Shown here in pieces: positions 1-9,574 of a stretch of 62,358 bases of DNA. Source of the stretch: Thiotrichaceae bacterium. GTDB lineage: Bacteria > Pseudomonadota > Gammaproteobacteria > Eutrophobiales > Eutrophobiaceae. Location: assembly GCA_012960105.1 (NCBI GenBank), contig DUBV01000089.1:1-62358 (forward strand), in the 5' to 3' direction. A model generated the notes under the pieces. It searched no databases and had not been told where the DNA came from. It saw nothing but the letters and a program-made list of their open reading frames with translations. Position numbers and translations under genes: made by a program. Each line of letters starts with the position of its first letter. Position 1 is the stretch's first letter.

Positions 1-13
1 TCTTTGAATTATA

Positions 14-90
14 TGGTGGGCCCGGAGTGACTCGAACACTCGACCTGCCGATTATGAGTCGGATGCTCTAACCAACTGAGCTACGGGCCC
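14..90 (-). tRNA. tRNA with CAT anticodon, probably Ile2 (lysidine type)
   Basis: On the minus strand a 77-nt cloverleaf is visible: a 7-bp acceptor stem starting GGGCCCG, D-loop AGTTGGTTA, anticodon loop CTCATAA on a CCGA/TCGG stem, T-loop TTCGAGT, and an encoded CCA end. A CAT anticodon fits initiator Met, elongator Met or Ile2. It lacks the initiator signature. A tRNA-Ile2 gene lies close to rpoD in E. coli (ileX), so Ile2 is favoured, but elongator Met is not excluded. Confidence 0.9.
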
Positions 91-125
91 TAAAACAGAT
101 TTTCTTGATGGATTATAATATTAAA

Positions 126-1964
126 TTAAGTATCAAGAAACGTTTTAAGCTCGTCCGAACGGGATGGATGACGAAGTTTACGTAATGCTTTAGCTTCAAT
201 CTGACGAATACGTTCACGGGTCACATCAAATTGTTTACCCACTTCTTCAAGTGTATGGTCAGTATTCATATCAATACCAAAACGCATTCTCAGTACCTTG
301 GCTTCACGCGGAGTGAGGTCTTCTAAAGCATCGCGTGTTGTGCGACGTAAACCTTCAAAACCAGCTGAGTCACCCGGTGCTTGTATATTTGCATCTTCAA
401 TAAAGTCACCTAAATGTGAATCTTCATCATCACCAATTGGTGTTTCCATTGAAATAGGTTCTTTTGCAATTTTCAGAACTTTACGAACTTTTTCTTCAGG
501 CATTTCCATACGTTCTGCCAACTCTTCCGGCGTAGGTTCGCGCCCCATTTCCTGAAGTACTTGTCTGGAAATACGGTTCAGCTTATTAATCGTTTCGATC
601 ATATGAACTGGAATACGAATAGTTCTAGCCTGATCAGCAATCGAACGGGTAATAGCCTGACGTATCCACCATGTTGCATAAGTAGAAAATTTATAACCAC
701 GACGATATTCAAACTTATCAACCGCTTTCATTAAACCGATATTGCCTTCCTGTATAAGATCAAGGAAAAGCAAACCACGATTAGTGTATTTTTTCGCAAT
801 AGAGATAACCAGTCTTAGGTTAGCTTCAACCATTTCTTTTTTAGCTCGACGAGCTTTTGCTTCGCCGATAGAAATAGTGCGGTTAATTTCTTTCATTTCC
901 GAAATATCTAACAATGCATCTTCAAAAATGATCGCCAATTTTCCTTGAACCTTAAGAATTTCTTCTTCCTGTTCTTTTAGTTTTTCAGCATAAGCAGGTT
1001 TCTTTTTGATAACTCCTTTCAACCATTTGAAGTTAATTTCATTACTCGGAAAATCAGTAATGAATTCCTTACGTGGCATTCTTGCTTCTTTTACGCAAAG
1101 TTCCATAACGCGTCGTTCGGTAAAACGAATACGGTCAATTAAATCGTGCAGGTTATCCGTTAACAAAAGAATAAATTTTGGTGCAAATTTAATCTCAAGA
1201 AACCAATCTGCTAATTCTTTCTCATGAACCTTGGTTTTATTGTCATCTTTACCATAACGTTTTACTGCTTTGACATATTTAATATGAAGTTTTTCAAGCT
1301 TGGTAATGTGCTCTTTAAAATCAGCAGCAACTAGAGGAACTACTTCTTCTTCCTCTTCGTCGTCATCGGACTTTTCAACTTGAGTCGGATTGATAACTTG
1401 TATGCCTTCGTCTGGATAATATGAGGTATCGTTAAAACCAACTAAAGCATCCGTTAATTTCATTTCCTGAGCTACAATCATCGTATAGGCTTTTAGTACG
1501 GTATCGATCGTACATGGATAACTAGATAGCGCGCTTAGTACCTGGCCGATGCCTTCTTCAATACGTTTAGCAATTTTGATTTCGCCTTCACGCGTTAAAA
1601 GATCGACTGTACCCATTTCACGCATATACATTCTGACAGGATCAGTTGTACGACCAAATTCATTTTCCAGACTGGCTAATGCTGCGGCTGCTTCTGCGGC
1701 TGCGTCCTCATCAGGTGCATTGGTGTTATCTGTTATTTGTCCGTCCAGATCCGGTGGAGATTCATATACAGTAATCCCCATGTCATTAATCATGTTGACT
1801 ATGTCTTCAATCTGTTCCGGCTCTACAATATCATTAGGAAGATGATCATTAACTTCACCATAAGTCAGGAAGCCTTGTTCCTTCCCTTTAGCAATAAGCA
1901 CTTTAAGTAGTGACTTATCTTCCTCTTTGACGGGTTGTTGTTCTTGTTGTTCTGCTTGTTCCAT
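126..1964 (-). CDS. rpoD: RNA polymerase primary sigma factor RpoD (sigma-70)
   Basis: Housekeeping sigma factor that directs RNA polymerase to -10/-35 promoters. The 612-residue product matches the usual size. It starts with a region 1.1 segment, has an acidic spacer (DDDEEEEE) in the non-conserved region, a region 2 with [17 protein letters not shown] that melts and binds the -10 element, and a C-terminal region 4 helix-turn-helix ending [18 protein letters not shown]. It is the last protein gene of the rpsU-yqeY-dnaG-rpoD cluster, all on the minus strand, and is followed by a tRNA. The 131-bp gap before it could hold an internal promoter; I see no clear one. Confidence 0.98.
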   Translation of the reverse strand: MEQAEQQEQQPVKEEDKSLLKVLIAKGKEQGFLTYGEVNDHLPNDIVEPEQIEDIVNMINDMGITVYESPPDLDGQITDNTNAPDEDAAAEAAAALASLENEFGRTTDPVRMYMREMGTVDLLTREGEIKIAKRIEEGIGQVLSALSSYPCTIDTVLKAYTMIVAQEMKLTDALVGFNDTSYYPDEGIQVINPTQVEKSDDDEEEEEVVPLVAADFKEHITKLEKLHIKYVKAVKRYGKDDNKTKVHEKELADWFLEIKFAPKFILLLTDNLHDLIDRIRFTERRVMELCVKEARMPRKEFITDFPSNEINFKWLKGVIKKKPAYAEKLKEQEEEILKVQGKLAIIFEDALLDISEMKEINRTISIGEAKARRAKKEMVEANLRLVISIAKKYTNRGLLFLDLIQEGNIGLMKAVDKFEYRRGYKFSTYATWWIRQAITRSIADQARTIRIPVHMIETINKLNRISRQVLQEMGREPTPEELAERMEMPEEKVRKVLKIAKEPISMETPIGDDEDSHLGDFIEDANIQAPGDSAGFEGLRRTTRDALEDLTPREAKVLRMRFGIDMNTDHTLEEVGKQFDVTRERIRQIEAKALRKLRHPSRSDELKTFLDT

Positions 1965-2095
1965 AGAATGTGGCTCGAAAATTGCTATAAATTTATATAA
2001 ATATTTGTGGTTTAATAACTGGTAACTGCTTGATTAATATGCAGACATTTCTCTGGGCTAAAACGATCAATAATAACACACAGACGGTGAATTCG

Positions 2096-3907
2096 CTAGG
2101 TCTCAGTGCTATCGTTCTCTGAATTTTCGCGGTTATTTCCTAAAGAACGTAATTCGTTTTTCATTTTGTCGGTTAATTCTTCTGTACTGCTTAAATTTCC
2201 GAACGCATGTAGTTTCGACTGATTTGTCTTTTCCTTTAGTTTTTCTAGAGAACTAAGGAAACTTTCACGTAAATTTTCATCAGAAAAATTATCATCAGCC
2301 GCATATTGTGATTCTGATGGTGCAAGCTCAATTAAACGCTGCCTAATTTTTTCTCTATCACGGTAGTTTTCAGTGATTCCAGCGATCGTTGTATTTGGGT
2401 TACTTTGAATGTATTTGACTATTTCGACTAGAAACTCAATGCCATTAATCTTTATTTCTGCAAGCTTGCTCTCCAGTGAATCATCAAGAGCTAATTCAGG
2501 TTTTCTGAGTAATAGTTTGATCGATTCTGTTAATAAACTTTGTTGCCCAGTATTTCTTATCGCTTGTTTATTTACGTTGCGTAAAGGTGAATTTACCGTA
2601 CCCGTTTTTCTATATTCTTCTAATTGCTGATTCAACTCATCGCCAGGAATTCTAGTAATGCCAGTCAACTTCCTTAATAATATTGATGTTAGAGCTGGAG
2701 CAGATGAGAGTTTGCCAATAAATGGCAAGGTAACTTTTGCCATAGATGCCTGATCTTCAGGTGATGTTAAATCCATTCCTTCACTAAGATAATTAAATAG
2801 ATACTCAGATAAAGGTAATTGTAAGTTGGTATCGAGAAAAGCATCTTTGCCTTTATTGCGTACAAAGGTATCGGGATCTTCCCCTTCAGGCAAAAACATA
2901 AAGTAGACTTGTTTATCGTCTTTCAATAAAGGAAGCGAGTTTTCCAGTCCTCTCCAAGCTGCTTTTTTACCTGCTTCATCACCATCGAAACAAAACACGA
3001 CTTTGTTGGTGATACGAAACATTTTTTCTAGGTGTTCAGGAGTAGCTGCAGTCCCTAAGCTGGCAACCGCATTTCGTATACCAAACTGAGCTAAGGCAAT
3101 GACATCCATATAACCTTCAACAACGAATAAATTCCCGATATCTTTTAATGCTTTTCTGGCCTGATATAAGCCGTACAGTTCACGGCCTTTATGAAAGATA
3201 GGTGTTTCAGGAGAGTTAAGATATTTCGGTTTGCTATCATCCAGAACTCTTCCGCCCATACCAATTGCTCTACCACGTTGGTCACGAATAGGAAATGTCA
3301 GTCGATTTCTGAAGCGGTCATAGTAACCGCCATTATCATTTTCAATAACGGCACCAATTTTAAGCAGTCGTTTTGATGCATTATCAGAACCGCCAAGTTC
3401 GCCCATCAAACTATCCCAGCCCGGTGGCGCAAAGCCTAATTCAAATTCCGCGGCAATTTCGCCACTAATCCCACGTCCTTTCAAGTAGCTAATAACGCTA
3501 TCTGCTTGAGAATGTTTTCGTAATTGCTTGGCATAAAATGACGTGGCCATTTCCATGAGTTCATATAACTCACTGGATTGATTATTCGATTGCGAAAAGA
3601 CTGCGGCTTCGCGAGGTATTTCCATGCCAGCACGAGAAGCAAGATCTTCAATGGCCTCAACAAAATCCATATGCAAGTATTCCATCAGGAAGCTAATGGC
3701 TGAGCCATTGGCACCGCAACCAAAGCAATGGTAGAACTGTTTTTGTTGGCTTACGGTAAAGGAAGGTGTTTTTTCTTCATGGAAAGGACAGCAGGCTTGA
3801 TGATTTTTTCCGCCCTTTTTTAGCGGAACATAAGCATCGACGATATCGACGACATCGGTTCGTGAGAGTAATTCATCGATAAAGTGTTGTGGGATTCGGC
3901 CAGCCAT
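2096..3907 (-). CDS. dnaG: DNA primase DnaG
   Basis: Makes the RNA primers for replication. The 603-residue protein has an N-terminal CHC2 zinc finger (Cys40, His43, Cys61, Cys64), the catalytic TOPRIM domain with VVEGYMDVIAL and CFDGDEAGKKA, and a C-terminal region that in this family contacts DnaB helicase. It sits between yqeY and rpoD in the macromolecular-synthesis operon, 90 bp after yqeY. No unusual substitutions were noticed in the metal-binding motifs. Confidence 0.97.
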   Translation of the reverse strand: MAGRIPQHFIDELLSRTDVVDIVDAYVPLKKGGKNHQACCPFHEEKTPSFTVSQQKQFYHCFGCGANGSAISFLMEYLHMDFVEAIEDLASRAGMEIPREAAVFSQSNNQSSELYELMEMATSFYAKQLRKHSQADSVISYLKGRGISGEIAAEFELGFAPPGWDSLMGELGGSDNASKRLLKIGAVIENDNGGYYDRFRNRLTFPIRDQRGRAIGMGGRVLDDSKPKYLNSPETPIFHKGRELYGLYQARKALKDIGNLFVVEGYMDVIALAQFGIRNAVASLGTAATPEHLEKMFRITNKVVFCFDGDEAGKKAAWRGLENSLPLLKDDKQVYFMFLPEGEDPDTFVRNKGKDAFLDTNLQLPLSEYLFNYLSEGMDLTSPEDQASMAKVTLPFIGKLSSAPALTSILLRKLTGITRIPGDELNQQLEEYRKTGTVNSPLRNVNKQAIRNTGQQSLLTESIKLLLRKPELALDDSLESKLAEIKINGIEFLVEIVKYIQSNPNTTIAGITENYRDREKIRQRLIELAPSESQYAADDNFSDENLRESFLSSLEKLKEKTNQSKLHAFGNLSSTEELTDKMKNELRSLGNNRENSENDSTET

Positions 3908-3997
3908 ACGGAAATAATATCAGATTAGAGGTAGAAAATAGCGATAGATAAACGCTAATAAAACAGGTAATTCGGGATACAACTGAGAGGGGTATTT

Positions 3998-4444
3998 CTA
4001 GTTAAGCTGTACCTTGATTAAACCGCTGACTTTTCCCATATCAGCGCGGCCTTGAAGTTCACCTTTCAGGATGCCCATGACTTTACCCATATCTTTAATC
4101 GATTCAGCGCCAGTTTTAGAAATTGCATTATCGATTAGGCTCTTTATTTCATCATCGGATAATTGAGCCGGTAAATAAGTGGTAATGATATCGAGTTCGT
4201 ATTCTTCTATTTCTACCAGATCATCACGCTTGGCGTCTTTAAATTGCGATATGGAATCGCGATGCTGTTTCGCCATCTTATCGAGAATGACGACCATGTG
4301 CTCATCAGTGAGCTCAATACGATCATCGATTTCTTTTTGTTTAAATGCAGCCTGTATCATACGCAGAGCAGCTAGGAGTTTTTTCTCCTTAGCGCGCATA
4401 GCCGCCTTTACATCATCGCTTAATTTATTTTTGATATCAGCCAT
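3998..4444 (-). CDS. yqeY: GatB/YqeY domain protein
   Basis: A 148-residue soluble protein of the YqeY family, which resembles the C-terminal tRNA-binding domain of GatB, the amidotransferase subunit. Diagnostic sequence includes AMRAKEKKLLAALRMI near the start and IKDMGKVMG near the end. Its exact job is not settled in the family. It lies between rpsU and dnaG, as in many gammaproteobacteria, 29 bp after rpsU, so it is almost certainly cotranscribed with it. Confidence 0.93.
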   Translation of the reverse strand: MADIKNKLSDDVKAAMRAKEKKLLAALRMIQAAFKQKEIDDRIELTDEHMVVILDKMAKQHRDSISQFKDAKRDDLVEIEEYELDIITTYLPAQLSDDEIKSLIDNAISKTGAESIKDMGKVMGILKGELQGRADMGKVSGLIKVQLN

Positions 4445-4473
4445 GGCTGATTAATAAGAAATCGAAGCGGGAC

Positions 4474-4689
4474 TTAGAATGGGCGGATACGGTGCAAAAC
4501 GTTTCTAGATGCTTGCTTTTGTGAACGTTTGACTGCTGCTGCTGCTTTACGTTTACGTACTTGAGTTGGTTTTTCATAGAACTCACGACGATGAACGTCA
4601 GCTAGCGTGCCTGCTTTTTCACATGAACGCTTAAAGCGGCGCATTGCAATATCAAACGGTTCGTTGTCTCTTACCTTAACTGAGGGCAT
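4474..4689 (-). CDS. rpsU: 30S ribosomal protein bS21
   Basis: A 71-residue basic ribosomal protein. It begins [20 protein letters not shown] and ends in an Arg/Lys-rich tail, as in all gammaproteobacterial S21. It is the first gene of the rpsU-yqeY-dnaG-rpoD cluster. The 113-bp gap to the divergent tsaD should carry promoters for both directions. Confidence 0.98.
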   Translation of the reverse strand: MPSVKVRDNEPFDIAMRRFKRSCEKAGTLADVHRREFYEKPTQVRKRKAAAAVKRSQKQASRNVLHRIRPF

Positions 4690-4802
4690 AGTGCTTATAT
4701 TCCTTAACTTCTTTACTTGGATTTTAAAAAGGCGAGTATTTTAGTGAGAATGGGTGAAATTGCAACGCAAATAACAAGAATATCAGGAAAACATTGAGAT
4801 AA

Positions 4803-5816
4803 ATGCAGGTATTAGGAATAGAAAGTTCGTGTGACGAGACCGGAATAGCCATATATGACTCTGAAGAAGGCTTACTAGCCCATAATCTCCACAGTCAGAT
4901 TGATTTACATAAAGAATACGGTGGTGTTGTGCCAGAACTCGCTTCTCGTGATCATGTTCGACGATTATTGCCGTTAATTAAAAAAACACTGAATGAAGCA
5001 CAGTCTGATCTCAAATCACTGGATGCGATTGCCTATACAGCGGGTCCCGGTCTAATGGGCGCATTGTTAGTGGGTACGGCAATGGGTCGAAGTCTGGCTT
5101 ATTCATTATCGATACCGGCAATTGGTGTGCATCATATGGAAGCGCATTTATTAGCGCCGATGCTGGAAGAGGATGTTCCTGAGTATCCTTTTTTGGCCTT
5201 ATTGGTCTCCGGCGGGCATACGCAAATCGTCCATGTTACCAAACCTGGCGATTACAAAATTCTTGGCGAATCAGTGGATGATGCTGCCGGCGAAGCCTTT
5301 GATAAAACAGCAAAATTATTGGGTTTATCCTATCCCGGTGGTCCAGCATTGTCTGCATTAGCGGAGAAGGGAGATAGTAAGCGCTTTCTTTTTCCTCGGC
5401 CGATGACTAATCGTCCCGGTCTTGATTTCAGTTTTAGTGGATTAAAAACCTTTGCTTTAAATACTGTGAATTCGGAATCGGACGATGAACAAACGCGAGC
5501 TGATATTGCACGTGCCTTTGTCGATGCCGTGGTCGATACCTTTATTATCAAATGTCGTAGAGCTATCAAGGAAACAGAGTTGAAGGAATTAGTCGTCGCT
5601 GGTGGTGTTAGTGCAAATAAGCAATTGCGAGAAGGTTTGAATGGCTTGATGGGTGAGGTTAATGGAAAAGTCTATTTCCCAAGAGCTGAATTTTGTACCG
5701 ATAATGGTGCGATGATCGCTTACGCGGGTTATTTGAGGTTGAAAGCAGGAGAGACACAATCATTAAACTTTCAGGCAAAACCACGATGGCCGTTGGATGA
5801 GTTAGCGCCGAGCTAA
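4803..5816 (+). CDS. tsaD: tRNA N6-threonylcarbamoyladenosine (t6A) transferase TsaD
   Basis: Catalytic subunit that transfers threonylcarbamoyl to A37 of ANN-decoding tRNAs, acting with TsaB and TsaE. The 337-residue ASKHA-fold protein shows [15 protein letters not shown] at the N-terminus, the metal-binding HMEAH (His111, His115), LVSGGHTQ, and a late [10 protein letters not shown]. It is divergent from rpsU, the classical arrangement, and convergent with plsY. Confidence 0.97.
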   Translation: MQVLGIESSCDETGIAIYDSEEGLLAHNLHSQIDLHKEYGGVVPELASRDHVRRLLPLIKKTLNEAQSDLKSLDAIAYTAGPGLMGALLVGTAMGRSLAYSLSIPAIGVHHMEAHLLAPMLEEDVPEYPFLALLVSGGHTQIVHVTKPGDYKILGESVDDAAGEAFDKTAKLLGLSYPGGPALSALAEKGDSKRFLFPRPMTNRPGLDFSFSGLKTFALNTVNSESDDEQTRADIARAFVDAVVDTFIIKCRRAIKETELKELVVAGGVSANKQLREGLNGLMGEVNGKVYFPRAEFCTDNGAMIAYAGYLRLKAGETQSLNFQAKPRWPLDELAPS

Positions 5817-5827
5817 ATTGTTTAGCT
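5811..5827. terminator. Small hairpin between convergent tsaD and plsY
   Basis: A perfect 7-bp stem AGCTAAA/TTTAGCT with a 3-nt loop covers the two convergent stop codons and is followed by a short T-rich tract. It may act as a weak bidirectional terminator. The stem is AT-rich and short, so this is tentative. Confidence 0.35.
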
Positions 5828-6485
5828 ATTTTCCTAGTTGTTTTTCCTGGTCATTGTCATTTTCTTGGGCTTTTTTCTTACTAAGCTTGCCTTCTGTCCC
5901 TGCTATTAAATTATTGATATTCGAGCGATGTCGCCAGAATAGAAAAATAACCATAACAATATGACAAATCAGAAAGCTCGTATTTTGCAAAACAAGCCAG
6001 GAATATACAGGCGTGAGTGCTGCGGCAATCAGTGCGGAAAGAGAAGAATAACGGAAGAGCAACGCACTTATTGACCAAGTGGCAATATAAGCTAAGCCTA
6101 GTATCCACTGTGTTGCGAATAGCACACCGATTAAAGTGGCAACGCCTTTTCCACCTTTGAATTTAAAAAAGACAGGAAATAAGTGTCCAAGAAAAGCAGC
6201 GAGGCCGCATATAGCGATGATTAATTCACAGTTACAAATTGCTTTGGCAAGTAGTACAGGTATCACGCCTTTTAAAACATCGCCGGCAAGTGTCAAGATT
6301 GCTGCTTTATTGCCATGTAGACGTAACACATTGGTTGCTCCGGGATTGCCTGAACCTTCAACACGTGGATCTGATAGGCCGAATAATCGACAGATCAGAA
6401 TAGCAGAGGCGATCGAGCCGAGTAGATAAGCTGTCACAACTAGACCAGAGGCAATTGCTATATTTGTAATGTTGATTATTTCCAT
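5826..6485 (-). CDS. plsY: Glycerol-3-phosphate acyltransferase PlsY
   Basis: Integral membrane enzyme that acylates glycerol-3-phosphate from acyl-phosphate in the first step of phospholipid synthesis. The 219-residue protein has the PlsY signatures GSGNPGATNVLR and GGKGVATL, with about five hydrophobic segments. The C-terminus is a charged tail (KLSKKKAQENDNDQEKQ) slightly longer than usual. It is convergent with tsaD and divergent from folB. Confidence 0.95.
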   Translation of the reverse strand: MEIINITNIAIASGLVVTAYLLGSIASAILICRLFGLSDPRVEGSGNPGATNVLRLHGNKAAILTLAGDVLKGVIPVLLAKAICNCELIIAICGLAAFLGHLFPVFFKFKGGKGVATLIGVLFATQWILGLAYIATWSISALLFRYSSLSALIAAALTPVYSWLVLQNTSFLICHIVMVIFLFWRHRSNINNLIAGTEGKLSKKKAQENDNDQEKQLGK

Positions 6486-6602
6486 ATTTTCTGTATCGGT
6501 TAGATAAGTACAAACGATATTACATTAAATTCTTGCTAAGTGGTTTCGTTTCAAAAAGGTATACTGAGCAGAATAACAAAGACTACTAAAAGTAAGGTGC
6601 TT

Positions 6603-6959
6603 ATGGATATTATTTATCTCAGAGATCTCCGAATCGATACAATTATTGGTATATACGATTGGGAACGACGTATGAAACAAACCATTATTCTTGATTTGGA
6701 AATGGGCACGGATATACGCAAGGCGGCGAATAGTGACAACATTGAAGATACGTTGAATTATAAAGCCGTTGCAAAGCGTTTGATGAGTTATGTCGGTGAA
6801 AGTGAATTTGAATTGGTCGAAACACTGGCTGAGAAAATAGCTGAAATTATTATGGAAGAATTTAAAGTACCTTGGTTACGTTTATCATTAAACAAAAAAG
6901 GTGCTGTACGAGGAGTTAGGGATGTCGGCGTTATCATTGAACGCAGTAATAAGGAATAA
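6603..6959 (+). CDS. folB: Dihydroneopterin aldolase FolB
   Basis: Folate pathway enzyme converting dihydroneopterin to 6-hydroxymethyl-dihydropterin and glycolaldehyde. I use the ATG at 6603 because AAGG lies just upstream and the product then starts MDIIYLRDLRIDTIIGIYDWE, the conserved FolB start, giving 118 residues. The ORF is open further upstream, but that part is not FolB-like. It is followed 9 bp later by folK, the next enzyme in the pathway. Confidence 0.95.
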   Translation: MDIIYLRDLRIDTIIGIYDWERRMKQTIILDLEMGTDIRKAANSDNIEDTLNYKAVAKRLMSYVGESEFELVETLAEKIAEIIMEEFKVPWLRLSLNKKGAVRGVRDVGVIIERSNKE

Positions 6960-6968
6960 TCTCTCATA

Positions 6969-7457
6969 ATGACGATGGTTTATCTTGGTCTCGGTAGCAA
7001 TATCGATCGAGAGGAAAGTATTCGCGGAGGATTAACGGCACTGAAATCACAGTATGGTGAACTTCAGGTATCCCCTGTTTATGAAAGCAAAGCATTTGGT
7101 TTTGAAGGCGATGATTTTTTTAATTTAGTGGTTGGTTTTGAATCAGAACTAGATATTGATGTCATTGAAACACAGCTGAAAGAGATCGAGTTTCAATCAG
7201 GCAGAAAGCGTAACGATAATAGCTTTTGCCCTCGAACATTAGATATAGATTTATTGTTATACGGCGACTTGATTTGTGACAAGCATGAACTTCCCCGAAT
7301 TGATATTAGTGAGTATGCATTTGTTTTAAAACCGCTTTGTGATATTGCTCCAGAATTAGTTCATCCTATTGAAAATAAAACGATGAGTGAATTATGGAAT
7401 AATTTTGATGCTTCTGAACAAGCAATAAATCAAATAGACCAATCCTTACATGATTAA
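6969..7457 (+). CDS. folK: 2-amino-4-hydroxy-6-hydroxymethyldihydropteridine pyrophosphokinase FolK
   Basis: Transfers pyrophosphate from ATP to 6-hydroxymethyl-dihydropterin, the step after FolB. The 162-residue sequence contains the start GLGSNIDREESIR and the signature CPRTLDIDLLLYGD. It is tightly coupled to folB and overlaps the following SGNH hydrolase gene by 8 bp, so the three genes look like one transcription unit. Confidence 0.95.
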   Translation: MTMVYLGLGSNIDREESIRGGLTALKSQYGELQVSPVYESKAFGFEGDDFFNLVVGFESELDIDVIETQLKEIEFQSGRKRNDNSFCPRTLDIDLLLYGDLICDKHELPRIDISEYAFVLKPLCDIAPELVHPIENKTMSELWNNFDASEQAINQIDQSLHD

Positions 7458-8058
7458 TATTATTTGTTTTGGTGATTCAATTACCGAGGGCGCAGAGTTT
7501 CCTGTTAATGCTCGCTGGCCTAGTTTATTGCAAAAGAAACTGGATGCTGCCAAGCCGGATGTGTTTGAAGTACATAACCGTGGTGTTGGTGGTCATACTA
7601 GTGCGCAAGGCTTCGACCGCTTTTGGTCGGATGTATTGCCTTTATTGCCCGGTGTATTATTGATTCAGTTTGGTTTTAATGATGGCAACGTTAAAGATTT
7701 TTCAATCGTCCCTCGCGTGGGTCTGGCTGAGTTTGAAAAAAATCTGAAAGAGTTTCACCGTATTGCAAAAGACAATGATAGTGTTCCGGTATTTATTATA
7801 AATCACATTATTGGTGAGCTAGCTGCCAAGCAGGGCAATGGCAAAACCTATAATGAAAATATTGCGCCCTATAACAATGCTGTTCGTATGATTGTAAATG
7901 ATTTAAAAGCCGATTTTATTGATGTTTCGTTGCAGATGTCGTTGCAGGATATTGATACGAATGATTTTGTGTCAAGAGATAAAATTCACTTGTCACTAGA
8001 AGCGAATCATATTTACGCTGATATTATTTTTTCTGGATTGAATCAAATCACATTATAA
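7450..8058 (+). CDS. SGNH/GDSL-family hydrolase
   Basis: A 202-residue protein with the four SGNH blocks: FGDSITEG (catalytic Ser), NRGVGGHTSAQ (Gly), FGFNDGN (Asn) and DKIHLS (Asp/His pair). It lacks a signal peptide and is probably a cytoplasmic esterase or lipase-like enzyme; the substrate cannot be told from sequence. It overlaps folK by 8 bp. It is distinct from the exported TesA-like protein at 26754. Confidence 0.85.
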   Translation: MINIICFGDSITEGAEFPVNARWPSLLQKKLDAAKPDVFEVHNRGVGGHTSAQGFDRFWSDVLPLLPGVLLIQFGFNDGNVKDFSIVPRVGLAEFEKNLKEFHRIAKDNDSVPVFIINHIIGELAAKQGNGKTYNENIAPYNNAVRMIVNDLKADFIDVSLQMSLQDIDTNDFVSRDKIHLSLEANHIYADIIFSGLNQITL

Positions 8059-8129
8059 GCACATTCATAGATGGAAATTATTTCTGAGACTGTGATAATA
8101 GTAACTACACTCATTGGAGCCCTGACAGA

Positions 8130-8543
8130 ATGAATTTCAACATCATTTCGAAAGTATTTTTGTTTGTATTAATAAGTTCATTAACTGGATGTAATGCCTA
8201 TCAGACTAAGAAGAGAATGGGTAGCCTGGAAACGACGCTTACCAGTTATAATGTTGCGTTACGATGGGCGGAACATAAAACACTATATAGTTATTATGTG
8301 TCACCAAATGGCACACAGCCTCCGGCGGATTTAGATGCGCTTGAGGAAGTTAGTGTGACGGGAATTAAAGAAGTTGATAAAATAATTAATGAAGAACAGA
8401 CGCATGCAAATATTAAACTCGTCGTTAAATATTATCTAAAGTCAGAAGGTAGTATTAAAACATTAAAATTGGATCAGGAATGGTGGTATAACGAACCAAA
8501 TAAGCAGTGGTTTATAGATGGGGAGTTTCCTGTATTTAAATAA
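8130..8543 (+). CDS. Small lipoprotein of unknown function
   Basis: A 137-residue protein preceded by a good GGAGC ribosome site. The first 21 residues form a lipoprotein signal peptide with lipobox LTGC, so the mature protein would be lipid-anchored at Cys21. The remainder is soluble, with a W-rich C-terminus (EWWYNEPNKQWF). I do not recognise the family. Confidence 0.75.
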   Translation: MNFNIISKVFLFVLISSLTGCNAYQTKKRMGSLETTLTSYNVALRWAEHKTLYSYYVSPNGTQPPADLDALEEVSVTGIKEVDKIINEEQTHANIKLVVKYYLKSEGSIKTLKLDQEWWYNEPNKQWFIDGEFPVFK

Positions 8544-8570
8544 AAGTACTTCTGAATTGTCCTTTTTCGC

Positions 8571-8767
8571 GATTAATATGCCGCTCCTTATAAATTGATT
8601 CTGGTAAGCCGTGTCAGCTCCCGTACTCGAATCCTCATGTATTAATCACACTCCTGTTCTCAGCTTTAGCTTCCTGCGTCGCCCTACCTCCTGCATCCAT
8701 GCAGTCGTGCGCGCGGTGCTTCCTTACTTCCACAAAAAATTCTATTTTCATAAGCACCTTTAAATTT
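8571..8767. repeat. GC-richer spacer with a dispersed repeat fragment
   Basis: This intergenic stretch is richer in GC than its surroundings. At 8688-8709 it carries a 22-nt block with inner palindrome TGCAT/ATGCA that recurs with one mismatch at 44706-44727. No coding potential was seen. It resembles a decayed copy of a composite palindromic repeat. Confidence 0.5.
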
Positions 8768-9508
8768 TTATGAGTACAGTGTTCGGCCGCCATCGATATT
8801 AAGTATTTGGCCCGTTATATAGTCGGCATCGTTAATAAAAAATAAAACGGCTTTGCTTATATCTTCCATGTTGCCAGTCTTTTTCAAGGCGGTGTGATTT
8901 AGTATTTCTTTTTTTGTTTCATTATCCATTGCCTCAGGCCATGTTATGGCTCCCGGTGATATTGCATTGACGCGTATATCAGGAGCCAGTTCTTTTGCTA
9001 GAGACTGAGTTAGCATGACTAGTCCTGCTTTTGAGACACTATAAATAGAGTGATCTGCTAAAGGTTTATTTGCGTGAATATCAGTAATGTTAATAATGCA
9101 GCCTTTATTCTTTCGTAATGATTCTGTTGCAAGCTGAGAAAGAAAAAGAGGAGCTTTAAGATTGATATTGATCAACTCATTCCATTGTTCATCATTTAAA
9201 TTATCAAGTGGTGTCGGGTAGAAAGCAGATGCATTATTGATTAGCGCATCTATGTATCCCTTAAATTCGACAGCAGTATCAATCAAGCCAACATAATCTT
9301 TCTTTTGTTGTAAATCCGCTTGTACAGTCATGGCCGAATCAGTTCGGATGTCGTTTAATTTTCTAGCCAATTCATCTGCTGCATTTTCAGATGTATGGTA
9401 ATGAATAATAATATCCATGCCGGCATTGTGTAGATGTTCAGCTATTGCCGCTCCAATGCGTTTTCCTGCGCCTGTTATTAAAGCGGTTTTATTGGTTACA
9501 TAATTCAT
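8768..9508 (-). CDS. Short-chain dehydrogenase, pteridine reductase (FolM-like)
   Basis: A 246-residue classical SDR. It has the TGAGKRIG cofactor loop (the Arg after Lys is typical of pteridine reductases and favours NADPH), NNASAFYPTPL, the active-site YSVSKAG and a C-terminal NIDGGRTLYS. Family members reduce dihydrobiopterin or dihydrofolate-type pterins. The start at 9508 is chosen because the cofactor motif follows directly; upstream residues to 9565 look non-conserved. It is divergent from the methyltransferase gene at 9575, close to folBK. Confidence 0.85.
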   Translation of the reverse strand: MNYVTNKTALITGAGKRIGAAIAEHLHNAGMDIIIHYHTSENAADELARKLNDIRTDSAMTVQADLQQKKDYVGLIDTAVEFKGYIDALINNASAFYPTPLDNLNDEQWNELININLKAPLFLSQLATESLRKNKGCIINITDIHANKPLADHSIYSVSKAGLVMLTQSLAKELAPDIRVNAISPGAITWPEAMDNETKKEILNHTALKKTGNMEDISKAVLFFINDADYITGQILNIDGGRTLYS

Positions 9509-9574
9509 TCCAATATTTATTCCCGTTAAATGTTGTTTTGAATGGGTCGTAAAACAGAATAACATGCACGTATC

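Noticed and set aside
6540-6602. N-terminal extension of FolB
   Set aside because: The extra residues are not FolB-like and the internal ATG at 6603 has the better ribosome site.
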